DNA of 64,000 nt, taken from assembly GCA_947561715.1 (NCBI GenBank), contig OX387203.1, positions 15,066,001 to 15,130,000 on the forward strand. The letters are read 5' to 3'. Positions 11,701-21,371 of the stretch are shown piece after piece. This DNA comes from Ascidia mentula (Eukaryota > Chordata > Ascidiacea > Phlebobranchia > Ascidiidae). Every line of letters starts with the position of its first letter. Within the stretch, counting starts at the first letter, position 1. The notes beneath the pieces were generated by a model, which was given only the letters and a program-made list of their open reading frames with translations, was not told the DNA's origin and searched no databases. The position numbers were made by a program, and so were the translations under genes.

Positions 11701-13059
11701 AAAAATTCGTTGTGACGTCAGAATCAATATCTTTTAGTTCAGCATGCGAGAAAAGGCTTTTTTGCAGTAGCATAACTTATACAAAGATTGGACTAAATCA
11801 TTTGGCCCAGTGATTCCCAACCTTTTTGTGGTTGCGTACCACTTGGAGGTACAACAATTTCGTCGTGTACCACCTAGCTAAGTGTTGCAAAGTAGCATTG
11901 AGCCTGTATTATCGAAAATTTGGAAATTAGTTACGATTTTTTAAATTCGAACTATACCCGCAAACTACGGAGAGGTGCTCCTGAAATGCGGTCGCGTACA
12001 ACTAGTGGTAAAACGTACCACCGGTTGGGAAACACTGACCTACGCTATAAGAGAAAACCCTGTTATCAAGCACCCACCAATCGGTCATTTATTTCCTAGC
12101 GCCCCCCAATCGCCCATTTGGTCTTCAGCGCCCCCCACAAGATTGCAAACGCCCCCAGGGGGGCGCTGGCGCCCACTTTGGGAACCACTGCTTTACACAG
12201 TCACTATCTCCGTGGTATATGTTAATTGCTCCTGCTCAGTAACTTAATACATAAAAGCCAACAATTTACATTTACATGAACTTGCGTTTCATGAGATAGC
12301 ACCAGATTTCCATAGCAATGCATCATGCACGGCAACCTAACTGTTCATTGGTAGCAAAATTGCTGACAACCATAAACAAAAATGTAGAATTCAGTAAAAC
12401 TGTAGTGACAATTTTAATGTGATGATGTGCACGTCATTTAATCAGAGTCTAACGGTCTAAGTCACATAATATGATCAATCCGATTCTATGTTGTCGCTGG
12501 GGTAAGACACAGATATTAGTAAATGAGTCGCATTTAAGCTAATAATTTTGTCATCTCCAAATGGTCGAATATAAATGCTAAATCAGTTGGGGTTCGACTT
12601 GAATACAAGCATTTGTATTCCAAACTTCCCTAGTAAAACTCCCATACCTCGTTTATCTTCTGCTTCTGCAATGGTTGATTCGTGATAATGGGCGTGATGG
12701 TGATGTTCTTCCACAGTCTGATACAGATGTTCTTCTACAGTCTGATGCAGATGTTCATGGTGATGTACGTCACCAGTATGTAGGTGTAGGTTCTGGAATG
12801 GAAACAGCAAAAGTTACCAAACACACAAATATTAATCGTGGAAAAAGACAGCATGGTCGTTGAAATATTCTGAAACCAAAAACCTGTTTTTTTAAACTGC
12901 CAACATGCGTTTCGTTACGTGCAAATAAAAACTGTCACTCACAAATGATTTTCTCCAACCCCTACCACCAGTACAGCAAATCTTAATATTCAAGAACAAC
13001 AAGCTTACCTCGGCAACAATGTTTTGTGGGTTTCCTCCTTCTGTTTGTTGTTCGGCCAT
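2757..13059 (-). CDS. NLR-A: NACHT-LRR receptor with His-rich N-terminal exon (14 exons, 893 aa)
   Basis: Predicted cytosolic STAND-family NTPase receptor. Exons in gene order: 13009-13059, 12648-12792, 7750-9081, 7617-7679, 7315-7425, 6801-6884, 6385-6492, 6152-6244, 5739-5822, 4340-4444, 3796-3870, 3217-3452, 2869-3033, 2757-2786. All joins use AG acceptors and GT donors, phases agree, and the sum is 2682 nt (894 codons with stop). Start: the ATG at 13059 gives MAEQQTEGGNPQNIVAE, and the same start is kept in copy B. Residues 18-65 are His-rich (HHHEHLHQTVEE). The NACHT region shows Walker A GPAGCGKTT (about 164-172), Walker B FIFDGLD (about 238-244) and sensor IFTSRP (about 285-290). Linker exons are Ser/Thr-rich, plus one basic exon (RLFSRRSKKHPKHAGK). 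The LRR tail begins near residue 751. No CARD, DEATH or PYD is visible. Exons are inferred without transcripts; the weakest junctions are the exon 6385-6492 acceptor (gaag) and its GTGATA donor. Confidence 0.82.
2869..3452 (-). CDS. LRR exons of NLR-A
   Basis: Two adjacent exons (3217-3452 and 2869-3033, joined in phase 0) code a short ribonuclease-inhibitor-like LRR tract: LELGLVKCGLNSETLNMICE, then LRFLNLSDNKFEQKDVENIC, then ELWLYECGFDSESIRVLREE. Spacing of L, N/C and the helical halves fits about four repeats of 26-29 residues. The solvent-facing residues differ between copies A, B and C more than the framework does, as expected for a ligand-sensing surface; this comparison was made by eye. 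Confidence 0.8.
4678..5124. mobile_element. hAT-type MITE in NLR-A intron
   Basis: 447-bp element with ends TAGTGATGT and ACATCACTA and repeated GGCCGGAT motifs inside. It is flanked by a perfect 8-bp target duplication ATTCATAG (4670-4677 and 5125-5132), the size typical of hAT. The matching place in copy C (about 47220) lacks the element, so it came in after the duplication. A related fragment is at 43537-43642. Confidence 0.8.
5281..5554. mobile_element. MITE with 24-bp perfect terminal inverted repeats
   Basis: 274-bp element beginning TGAGAGCTGCAGACAGGG at 5281-5304 and ending with its exact reverse complement at 5531-5554. A relative lies at 48030-48284 in copy C, and scattered ends occur near 1960, 15838, 20596 and 23130. 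It has no coding capacity. Confidence 0.75.
5895..6060 (-). mobile_element. tRNA-derived SINE (copy A)
   Basis: Minus-strand head TAGCTTAATTGTTAGAAC resembles a tRNA A box, and GGTTATGAGTTTAAACTCC about 30 nt later resembles a B box. It is followed by a non-tRNA body of about 110 bp. The element sits at the same intron position in copies B (about 23905-24088) and C (about 48790-48957), so it predates the triplication. Confidence 0.55.
7750..9081 (-). CDS. NACHT exon of NLR-A
   Basis: Single 1332-nt exon (acceptor aatttgcag, donor CCAG|gtatgt) coding the whole NACHT nucleotide-binding module and its helical extension. GPAGCGKTTLS is a canonical P-loop and CAFIFDGLDQ a Walker B followed by acidic/polar residues. 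LIFTSRP matches the NACHT sensor-1 strand. The downstream part (LCRNPMLLQFIVYAG, HQVLQEMFGAYYIS) resembles the winged-helix and superhelical part of NACHT proteins. Exon length is exactly the same in copy B, so the ATPase is under length constraint while the neighbouring exons vary. Confidence 0.93.
9085..12640 (-). other. Long intron 2 of NLR-A
   Basis: No coding exon is seen between the His-rich and NACHT exons. The intron aligns with copy B (27018-29490) and partly with copies C (51060-52707) and D (62741-63480). It contains the hAT element at 11429-12190 and a short hairpin at 11323-11361. Confidence 0.6.
11429..12190. mobile_element. Non-autonomous hAT-type element with a nested relative
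   Basis: Starts CAGCAGTGCTTCCCAAAC and ends GGGAACCACTG, the classic CAGTGGTTCCCAAA type of hAT terminus. Flanks CTTTAGAC (11421-11428) and CTTTACAC (12191-12198) make a one-mismatch 8-bp target duplication. Copy D has the uninterrupted site near 63090. A second pair of CAGTGNTTCCCAA ends at about 11808 and 12043 suggests a nested insertion. It encodes no transposase. Confidence 0.75.
12648..12792 (-). CDS. His-rich exon of NLR-A with two HLxQTVEE repeats
   Basis: Exon 2 (145 nt, phase 0 to 1) codes NLHLHTGDVHHHEH, then HLHQTVEE and HLYQTVEE, then HHHHAHYHEST and an acidic end. The same exon has one imperfect repeat in copy B (29496-29616) and nine in copy D (63503-63818), so this is the length-variable part of the gene. 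The histidine clusters could bind metal ions; that is inference from composition. It resembles no death-fold domain. Confidence 0.8.
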
Positions 13060-13118
13060 TCCTGGATTAGCAGGTGTAGCTTTGCATTGCAAGTACAGTA
13101 TAGAAATATATCACACAC

Positions 13119-13129
13119 ATATATAGCCT
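13119..13129 (-). promoter_or_regulatory. Putative TATA element of NLR-A
   Basis: GGCTATATATG about 65 nt upstream of the ATG at 13059. Copy B keeps the same block near 29993-30003 in front of its own ATG. Conservation plus spacing suggests a core promoter; no transcription start is known. Confidence 0.3.
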
Positions 13130-13139
13130 ACAATTTGTG

Positions 13140-16100
13140 TGAAAATTTTGTATGAAGATGAAACAAGGGTGTGAATTATTTCCAATCCACGGTTTTCATT
13201 CTGGAATCGGCGTGGGTTCATTTGACATCCCAGTACAAACTTTTCACCGTAAACTAAAAACGAATTTTAGCTGCTTAATTCGACTAAGTCAGAATTTCGT
13301 AAAATTTTTGAACAGCAGACCATTTATTTTGAAATTGTTTTTCTCGGACCGCAATTTTCTGTTCCATGAATTTTTCCGCCTTCTCAGCGTGGAAGGCAAA
13401 GAACGCAAAAATGAATAATATAACAGTCTGGAATTAAAATTGCAAGATCTTTTTTGAAAAACGAAAAAGAAAAACGGTAAGAATTAAAAAATGTTAACCC
13501 GTAAATGCAAACTGTAGCGTTTAAAACAAAGTCATTTAGCGACCTTGTAGGCTAATGTAGCAATTTTGATTGTTTATTAACTATGTATAAGCCGAGGTGT
13601 AAACACGTTTCATGCAGGTTAGGAATCTAAACAAGGTAAAACAAGAGAAGGTTGGGAACCACTTACTTAGGCGATCTTAATCAACAGGAGCGCGACGAGG
13701 GTCGCTTCAACCAGTGTACAAAGAAATTCAACAAAGCACGATCTCGCTCTCACTCTGTTTAACGATCACAGCCAGTTTTACGTCAGTCGGTAAGTTGAAT
13801 TTACTGCCTAACGAATCGTAAACTAACCTAACCTGAAGCTCATAGGAAGCTGACGACCGCAAACTTTACCAACGCCCATGGACTCGGTAATTTCGTGTGT
13901 TGGCGACAGCGGAGTGCGTTTGAAATAATTTTCAATAAATTTAATTTTGTAGCGCTAGCCGCAATACGCATCCACAAATCGGGCGTATGACAAAATGTGT
14001 TTTCGTATTGCACACTTTTTAACCGAGTCATTGCTCTGGTGTATTAAAATCGTCAGTAAGGTGATTAGTTTCACCAAATCATCTCACCAACCCCATATCA
14101 CACCGGTTAACGCACAAACTACACTCACCGACACCTAAAACTGTCCAGACACAGAACGAGGCAGGTAGCGGAAGTTTATAACCCAAGGTTCAGTAGAAAC
14201 TTTTCCACCGACCAATGGCAAATTTAATTTAAAATTGCTTGGCAGCGCCGTCTAGCGGATGAATTACCCGATAGCACTAAATGAACTTTATGTTTATGTC
14301 AAAAATATTGATTTAGAGAAGTACATTGTTAGTTATCTGTCTTAATCTTGCATGCCTTGTGTTATGACACAAAGTGACCTGGGGTAACCCCGACGGATTG
14401 TACCGTTACAGAGGTGGTTTGATTTTCTTTCCACTAAAAGATATATTTGGGTGATGGTTTGCTTATCAAGCTATTAATGATCGTTACATCGCAGCTTTTC
14501 TATGCTCTGTAAATATGTATGTCGCGTGATTAATTTGATAGTTTTTTTCGTCAACACATTGTAGCGTTGTTACGTCATACAAGCCGTTGTCTCTGTAGAA
14601 GCCTGATACCTTCCAGTGCTGTGTTGGTCTTAGTTAGTTGTCATACATTGCTGTAGGTAGCTAAACCGGATTTTCTATATAAATATGGAAAATTTTAGGC
14701 AAATTTAATGGCCAGTTGTATTTTGCTGCCCACGATTTCACGGTATGCGGGCAATATTTATTGCGCTGTATTACTTCTTGGTAAATCACGTTAACCTTGT
14801 TTACGGTGATAAAAAAACGATTACTTCCACATATCTGTGACTCTGATCACACAGTAGTAAAGACCATTGTGTATTTCATTTCTTTGTGTTTTTGGTGGCT
14901 ATTTATACGCATGTGTAGAAACCGCAGCGCCTTCGGAAAAAAGTTTATCGGTTTCTGTTGACCGGATTGCTTTGTGAGTTACAGACTATTGTAGAAATTC
15001 CCGCCTGGTGCTCTGTCCGGGACCAAAGGGTCACGCCCGCCGAACTGCCAAGGGCACCGCAACACTGGTTAACACCTAAATGTATTGATGGGTTGAGATG
15101 GTTTGGTGAAGTTGCATCTCCGCGAATCCAACATCAAGTCTGTCAAGAAAGTCTTGGTCTGACACCATGCTGGCTGCAGTTCCCGTCACCGAGGTTCTCG
15201 GTTCTTGGACTAAGTTCGGTCTGTGACCAAAACCAAGATCTGGAACAGAAAACCGAAACCACATGTTGGGATCTAGGAGACAAATGTTGTAACCACTGAA
15301 ACCACATTGCGCTCTGAGTTAGACCGAACGTTAGGATCTCTGAGACCAAAAGTGATGAATTGCTTATTTGTGGAAATAGTCGCAAATATATCGGGCGATA
15401 TCAAAGCAGAAACAAAGAGATAATTGCTGCGATTACGCGACAAAGGAATCTTGGAAAAAGTAGCGCAAGTTGAAAGTTTACGTTTCCACAACCGATGCCT
15501 CAACTTGTGACCCCAGATAGTGTGACGGTTTATGTTGGTGTCAACGCATGACAAGAACCACACTGTCACCACCACGTGTGTAAGTGCCGTCGTTCTCAAA
15601 AAAACAAGATTGGAAATTGTTTGTGGACTCGATTTAACCATACAGTAGTAAACAGTGCACATTGTCAGGCCTAAACAGCCAAGTAGGCGACTGCAATTCT
15701 CATTGACGAATATGCGAAAACTGGTTTTGTCCAATAGGCAAACACGTTGACTGCACAAATCGACTGCAAACATAGAAATAGGTTAGTAATGGGACAGAAA
15801 AGTACATGGATTACTTTTGAATGAAATTGTGATTCCAGCTGCACTGAGACCTTTTAGGTCGAAACAGTGGCCATCTGTCTGCAGCTTACACAAAATTGTG
15901 ATTGTTGACTAAAATCCAAGCTGACATACTGCTTATATGGGAGAATATTCGAATTCGGAAAAAGTGAGATCTTGTGTAGAACGACATTGTCCCCGTAGAC
16001 TTTCCACTTAAATGATTTGCAACAGTATAGTTGGGAATGATCACATAGTGAGGTTTTCCTCTTCAATAATTAGGTCATGTGAATCCTTTGATTTGTAGTA

Positions 16101-16520
16101 ACCTATAACCGACCACCCCAGGCCCTGATCGCTGGTCTCATTGGTTAACCTGTCACCATGGAAACATGGAAAAGCTCAATAATGCTATTTGTTGTTTCAA
16201 AAGATAATCAAAAAAATATCAGCAAATCAATGCTCTTTATGAAACAGATTGCACACAAGAAACTCTTACATTTGAGCTGAATTTAACACAATGTTCAGTT
16301 GTAAGAAGGTAATGTCTGGGGTTTACAGCATGTTAGTGGATGTCTCCAATGTATGGAAACCTGTTGAAATCATAAAAGTAAATTAGTTTTCTTGATGTTA
16401 TGTGAATATCACATATATAGCACACTTGCACAGAATGTCACCATTAACTAACTTTAAAGTGTTTCTTCGGTTTGACGTTGTAACACTTAAATCATTTTCA
16501 CCCGTTGTCATTTTTGACAA
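13140..16520. other. Spacer between NLR-A and the NLR-B unit
   Basis: No gene is recognised. Open frames here (for example 15273-15773 minus) lack domains, splice context or duplicated counterparts. A dispersed repeat lies at 15476-15585 and a MITE end at 15838-15890. From 16520 the sequence matches position 1 onward of the window. Confidence 0.5.
15476..15585. repeat. Dispersed repeat, copy 1
   Basis: About 110 bp beginning GTTTACGTTTCCACAACCGA matches 54490-54600 with few differences and small gaps. Family unknown; no terminal repeats seen. Confidence 0.6.
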
Positions 16521-16664
16521 ACAAGTTGCAGATTTTAACAACTTTTTGTTGGTTTTTAAACTGGGTTGAAATCAATCATATTATTCATCAAAACTTCATT
16601 ATTTTGTAACAATTAAATAATAATGGTGGGGAAGGTCAACAATAAAAACATAACCTTGTCTTAC

Positions 16665-18850
16665 TTTAAGTGGCAATGTGTCTTCATTCTTCTTCTTCTA
16701 TGAAACAACACCAGATGAGATAGAAATGTATATATCCCTTTTAGATGCAACAAAATCGGTACCATCTCATGACATCCCCATTAAGTTCATTAAGCTAGTT
16801 AAATACATAATTGCACCCTTCCTGTCGGAGGTGTATAACTGGTGTATTCGTAATGGACAATATCCCGTAGTTCTTAAGTCGGCAGAAGTAATTCCCATAC
16901 ACAAAAATGGTCCTGTGAGTGAGTGCACTAATTACAGGCCAATATCATTATTGTCGCCTTTTGCAAAAATTATTCACAGCCGCCTATATAACTACCTTGA
17001 AAAAAGTAAGTTAATTTCACAGCATCAATACGGATTTAGAAGTAAACATTCCACATCACTCGCCATTTACGAGAAGCTGTTAGAATCTTTTGATAATAAA
17101 CAGTTCACATGCGCCATTTTTCTAGACCTGTCTAAGGCATTCGACACCGAAAATCACGAGAAGTTGTTGGAAAAGTTAGAGCGCCGGTATGGAATTAGGG
17201 GAAATACCCTACACTTAATCCGCAGTTACCTTGTAGGTAGAAGTCAATGCTCTAGAATAGGAAATTCTGTGTCGGATATTAAACCCATAACATGCGGTTG
17301 CCCACAGGGTTCGCCATTAGCTCCTTTACTTTTTTTATTGTACATCAATGACCTTCCGCAAGTATCCTCTTTTACAACCAAATTGTTTGCTGACGACACG
17401 GTTCTTTCAATGACCTCCCCTTCACTTATTGACTTACAATCCCGTGTTAACGAACAACTCACAAATGTTGACAACTGGTTAAGGCACAATCGACTTTCTC
17501 TCAACATTCGGAAAACAAAGTTCGTATTGTTTTTCCCTTCCACCTCAAGCACTGGCAATTTCACCGTCACCATCGGTCATGAAAAACTTTTGCGATCAGA
17601 TAATATTAAGTACCTCGGTGTATACATTGATGACAAACTAACCTGGACAACTCACATTCATTATTTGGAAAAGAAATTGTCACAAGCATGCGGCACTTTT
17701 TTTCAGTTGCGAAATTATCTTGACGTTAAAACGTTGAGAAATGTTTACCATTCATTTGTATATTCCCATATTCAGTACGCTATTGGTGCTTGGGGTGGAG
17801 GATCGGCACTCTCATTGAAAAAACTCAACACTATTCATAATAACATACTCCGCTCCATAACCTTTAGTTCCTTTCAAAGCCACGTCACGCCATTATACAG
17901 GAAATTAGATCTCATAAAAATTAGAGACATTTACCAACTCGAACTGGCCAAAGCAATGCACGATTTCCATACCGGCAATCTACCGGCCTCCTACAACTCC
18001 TTATTTTCGTTAGTAGACACAGTGCACGATCATTTCACAAGAAATGCATCGAAAAAGAACTTATTTCACCCAAGAAATAACACCACCTTCGGCTTACGCA
18101 TGCTAAAATTTAGGGGTCCACAGATATGGGAGGAAATAAACCCTTCCATTAGATCGCTCTCCCGTCCATCATTTAAAAAAAAATCCGCCAATGTTTCAAA
18201 TCTCAGTATTAACTTCCTTTTTCAACCACCCTGTTAGCAGTCCTTTTTTCCCTTTTTCTTGTAGCCCTCCTGTCGTTTATTGCGTTTCATCTGTCTTTTT
18301 TTTTATGGTGTTTTTAATAAAACTTTTTATCTATATTCCATACTCTACGCCTAAATGAACAATTTACTGCCGTAGGATCCGTTGTTGTTTCAGACCTAGG
18401 AGCGCTGCACACCAACATCGCAACGTGCGATTGATCATCAGCAAGACCTACGATGATTCAACAAGCGCAACCTCCATACGATCCCGACCATCTCCAACCA
18501 AAACCACCACGTTTGGACTGTCCTCGGGACGTTAAGGTCTGTCGATGTGGATCAAAGGAAACGTTCTGAGAACCGAGTTGGCGTTTGCGTTTCGATGGGT
18601 TTTGCTTTGGCCAGCACGGCCGGGTGGCCACCTTTCGTCACATGTAGCTTGTCGCAACCCATCACCTTCAAGTGCGACTGGCTGCGATCCTACGGCAGAC
18701 GGTGATTCTCCGTGAGGAAATCACCTTCACATGGGCGCCTGACTCGATAACCTTTATGGTTTTATCGGTGCCCATGCCATTTCATTTCCTTGTTTTTTGT
18801 TCGTCGCGTAGTTGCTTTTCTCGCAAAAATAAACATGATTTGATTTTGAT
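16665..18850 (+). mobile_element. 5'-truncated non-LTR retrotransposon (LINE)
   Basis: Inserted in the flank of NLR-B: the same site is uninterrupted in unit A (about 158-165). Flanked by TCTTAC on both sides (16659-16664 and 18851-18856), a short target duplication. It holds a reverse transcriptase reading frame, a 3' UTR of about 600 bp and no endonuclease domain, so it is truncated at the 5' end. The last 125 bp match a second fragment at 52711-52838. Confidence 0.85.
16678..18237 (+). CDS. LINE reverse transcriptase ORF (519 codons)
   Basis: Open frame for a Jockey/I-group style reverse transcriptase. Motifs in order: NYRPISLLSPFAKII, QYGFRSKHST, FLDLSKAFD, GCPQGSPLAPLLFLLYINDL and the catalytic LFADDT. 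The C-terminal part (HIQYAIGAWGG and after) fits the region after the thumb in this group. The frame is uninterrupted but lacks the upstream endonuclease, so it starts inside the original ORF2. The apparent Met at 16678 is not a natural start. Clade placement is by eye. Confidence 0.88.
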   Translation: MSSFFFFYETTPDEIEMYISLLDATKSVPSHDIPIKFIKLVKYIIAPFLSEVYNWCIRNGQYPVVLKSAEVIPIHKNGPVSECTNYRPISLLSPFAKIIHSRLYNYLEKSKLISQHQYGFRSKHSTSLAIYEKLLESFDNKQFTCAIFLDLSKAFDTENHEKLLEKLERRYGIRGNTLHLIRSYLVGRSQCSRIGNSVSDIKPITCGCPQGSPLAPLLFLLYINDLPQVSSFTTKLFADDTVLSMTSPSLIDLQSRVNEQLTNVDNWLRHNRLSLNIRKTKFVLFFPSTSSTGNFTVTIGHEKLLRSDNIKYLGVYIDDKLTWTTHIHYLEKKLSQACGTFFQLRNYLDVKTLRNVYHSFVYSHIQYAIGAWGGGSALSLKKLNTIHNNILRSITFSSFQSHVTPLYRKLDLIKIRDIYQLELAKAMHDFHTGNLPASYNSLFSLVDTVHDHFTRNASKKNLFHPRNNTTFGLRMLKFRGPQIWEEINPSIRSLSRPSFKKKSANVSNLSINFLFQPPC

Positions 18851-18856
18851 TCTTAC

Positions 18857-21371
18857 ACAATTCATAAAATATCATTTATGCAAAACTTTTTGTGTTGATT
18901 AAAAGCAATACTGCTTACCGCATGTTTGTCATCTTTCATTATCATTTTCTGTTATGAGTAAGATTGCATTCTATCGGAGTGTGTTTAACTTCTAATATTA
19001 CAATTTGGGTGTTTTTTACCAAGGATGTCCTTGCAGAGTATTTCCAGTCGTTATTTTCCAATCCTCAGGTTGGCATCGCTATGACAAAAATATCACAGCA
19101 GGTATTTAATGACTTTGCAATTAAGAGTGTCCATGTTTGTTTAGTTTTAGACTTTTAGCTTTTGAACACTTATAAACATTACATTCTTTTCTGTATATCT
19201 CATTAAATTCTACTACAGTCACACCTTTTTCATTTGAATTACTTGGTTTCATCAAATATGTTCTAGTCTGCTATAACAGCCACCCAGCACATAATTTTAT
19301 TCAATTCCACATATTCTTGATGTTGTCTTGGTGATGTTTTACCCTTCAATGCAACCTGGTGGATAATTGAAAATTCTGACTTTTTGATGAAGGTTTGGGT
19401 CAAAAAAGACAATTGCCGAAACTCAGCAAATCTCAAACAAACGATAATTTATTATGACAGCCAAAAGGATCGAAAGAAAAAAAATTATTTTCTTCATAAT
19501 TTTACGAGAAATTAGGCTAATACTTGTGTTAATACAAGAAAAGTTTATGCATCAAAATAATGGCATCTAGGCATAGTTACACACTCACTAATATATAGCA
19601 ATATCAACACATCTAGGTAAAAACATCACATAAGTTTTCTGTATATTGTTCATTGAAATTTGTATACAACAAAGTTAAATACAGATTGTGGGAACCCAAC
19701 TTTTTTGCTTGCGACCTCTTTTTCAGATCAAAATTTCCTGGGATTCGTTGTGTTGGTCAATCATCTGATTCAGTGACTCTAGACCTCTTTGTCCTGGCAT
19801 ACAAAGCAGTCAGAAAAGTCATTGACCTCTTTGATGTTTTGATAAATCTGTTCCTGTCAAGATTAAAGCATGGGGTGAAAGTCACAATGTGTTTTCCATA
19901 TAACCGGGTTGTTACTTGCTTCTACTGTTTTGCATATATCCATGCTCATATTGTAAACTGCATAAACATTTTTTGGAAAATAGGGGTTTTTAAATCACTT
20001 AAAGTGAGCATTTTTAGGTTGAGGCGGACTCCCTGACAACGCTCCATGGATGGGCCAGTGAGGTTAATATTCATGGCATGCCAAGTGATTTATCAGTTCA
20101 TACTTCAGTACTTTTCCGTGCATTCGGTTCGAGATTGGCTTGCGTCGCAAAGATAGGTCAAAAAGATAAATATCGAAGAATTTCACAAATTTACACAATA
20201 AAATTTATATAATCATATAAGTAATGAGGTGGTGGCAACAGAGTGGTAACAAGATAAGGGCAACATACTCTGGTTTGCACGTACATAATTTAAAAACACA
20301 CATTTAATGTTTAAAACGTTGCTGACCCCTGCTGCACTGACACTGGTTAAGAACCACTGGTCTAAGTTTAAAATTCCCCCAAAAATGTAGCTATCTTTTG
20401 CAGAAAAATTCAGAAGCCTTGCATATATATATTTAATTTACTGTGACATGGAGCCTGACGGCAGCACTGGTTTTAGCTTTTACATGGACATGGGGTTTTC
20501 ACCTTGATTGTCTTCAGAGGTTTGAACCCAGTTTTTTTTGGAAATCTTCGCCTGGTTGTTTGGCGAGCAAGATTGTTAGGAGCCAACATCAAGCTGCACT
20601 AATGAGACCTAACAGATCAAAACATTGTCCCAGTCGTCCAGTCCAGTCTGCAACTTACTTAATATGATTTCTGTTGATAAAAATTACAAATTAATTTAGT
20701 TTGGGGTTATTCATTGTGTGGATTAGTGATGTTTTTCAGAGCCGATAAGTTTGTTCTCATTCATTTTTTATTGAGATGTTGAATAAAATTCATAGGATTT
20801 GTTTCTTTTCTGGATTGACTCGAGGATTCATTTTAAAATAAACCCAGCAACTAACTTTTCCACAGCGCACAACTAAACTGCAAGTAAGTATTTGTGCACA
20901 ACAGACCAATACGAGACATACACTTACTTCATTAACCAACATATTCTCTTGTAACTTGATTCATGGACGTTGTCAGTTTGTGGGAGTTTCACTCTTCATT
21001 TGCAATGAGATTTCTCACATTTAAAACCAATACATTTAAAAACAAGATATTTTGGGACAGTTGAAGTTTCAATTTAATTCCAAGACCAAGTAGAGATCCG
21101 TCTGTCAAGTTCCTACATGACATATGACAACATTCTATTCTACAAACAACCCCTGGTACCTGGTATTCTTTCTTCTGAAAACTAGAATAAAAATGTCGGA
21201 TAACTTTCGTCTCAGACATTTCACTTTTTACATTTGGCAGCAATTTTATTTACAGCAAAAAACATTTATTTTGAACAAATCACAAAAAACACAAATAATT
21301 CTGAAAGTCTCGTGTTTTGTTTCAATCCGGACCACTGGAGTCTCCATCGGATCAGAGGAAGGGCTGATCAT
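18857..21371. repeat. Downstream flank of NLR-B
   Basis: Duplicate of about 165-2650. No complete gene is visible; the plus-strand exon-like block at 19729-19860 parallels 1114-1259. Polyadenylation signal AATAAA of NLR-B on the minus strand at 21265-21270. Confidence 0.55.

Noticed and set aside
14958-15299. 113-codon plus-strand open frame
   Set aside because: Low complexity with internal inverted segments; no homologue in the duplicated units.
15273-15773. 166-codon minus-strand open frame
   Set aside because: No motif, no compositional coding sign and no conserved copy; it overlaps a dispersed repeat.
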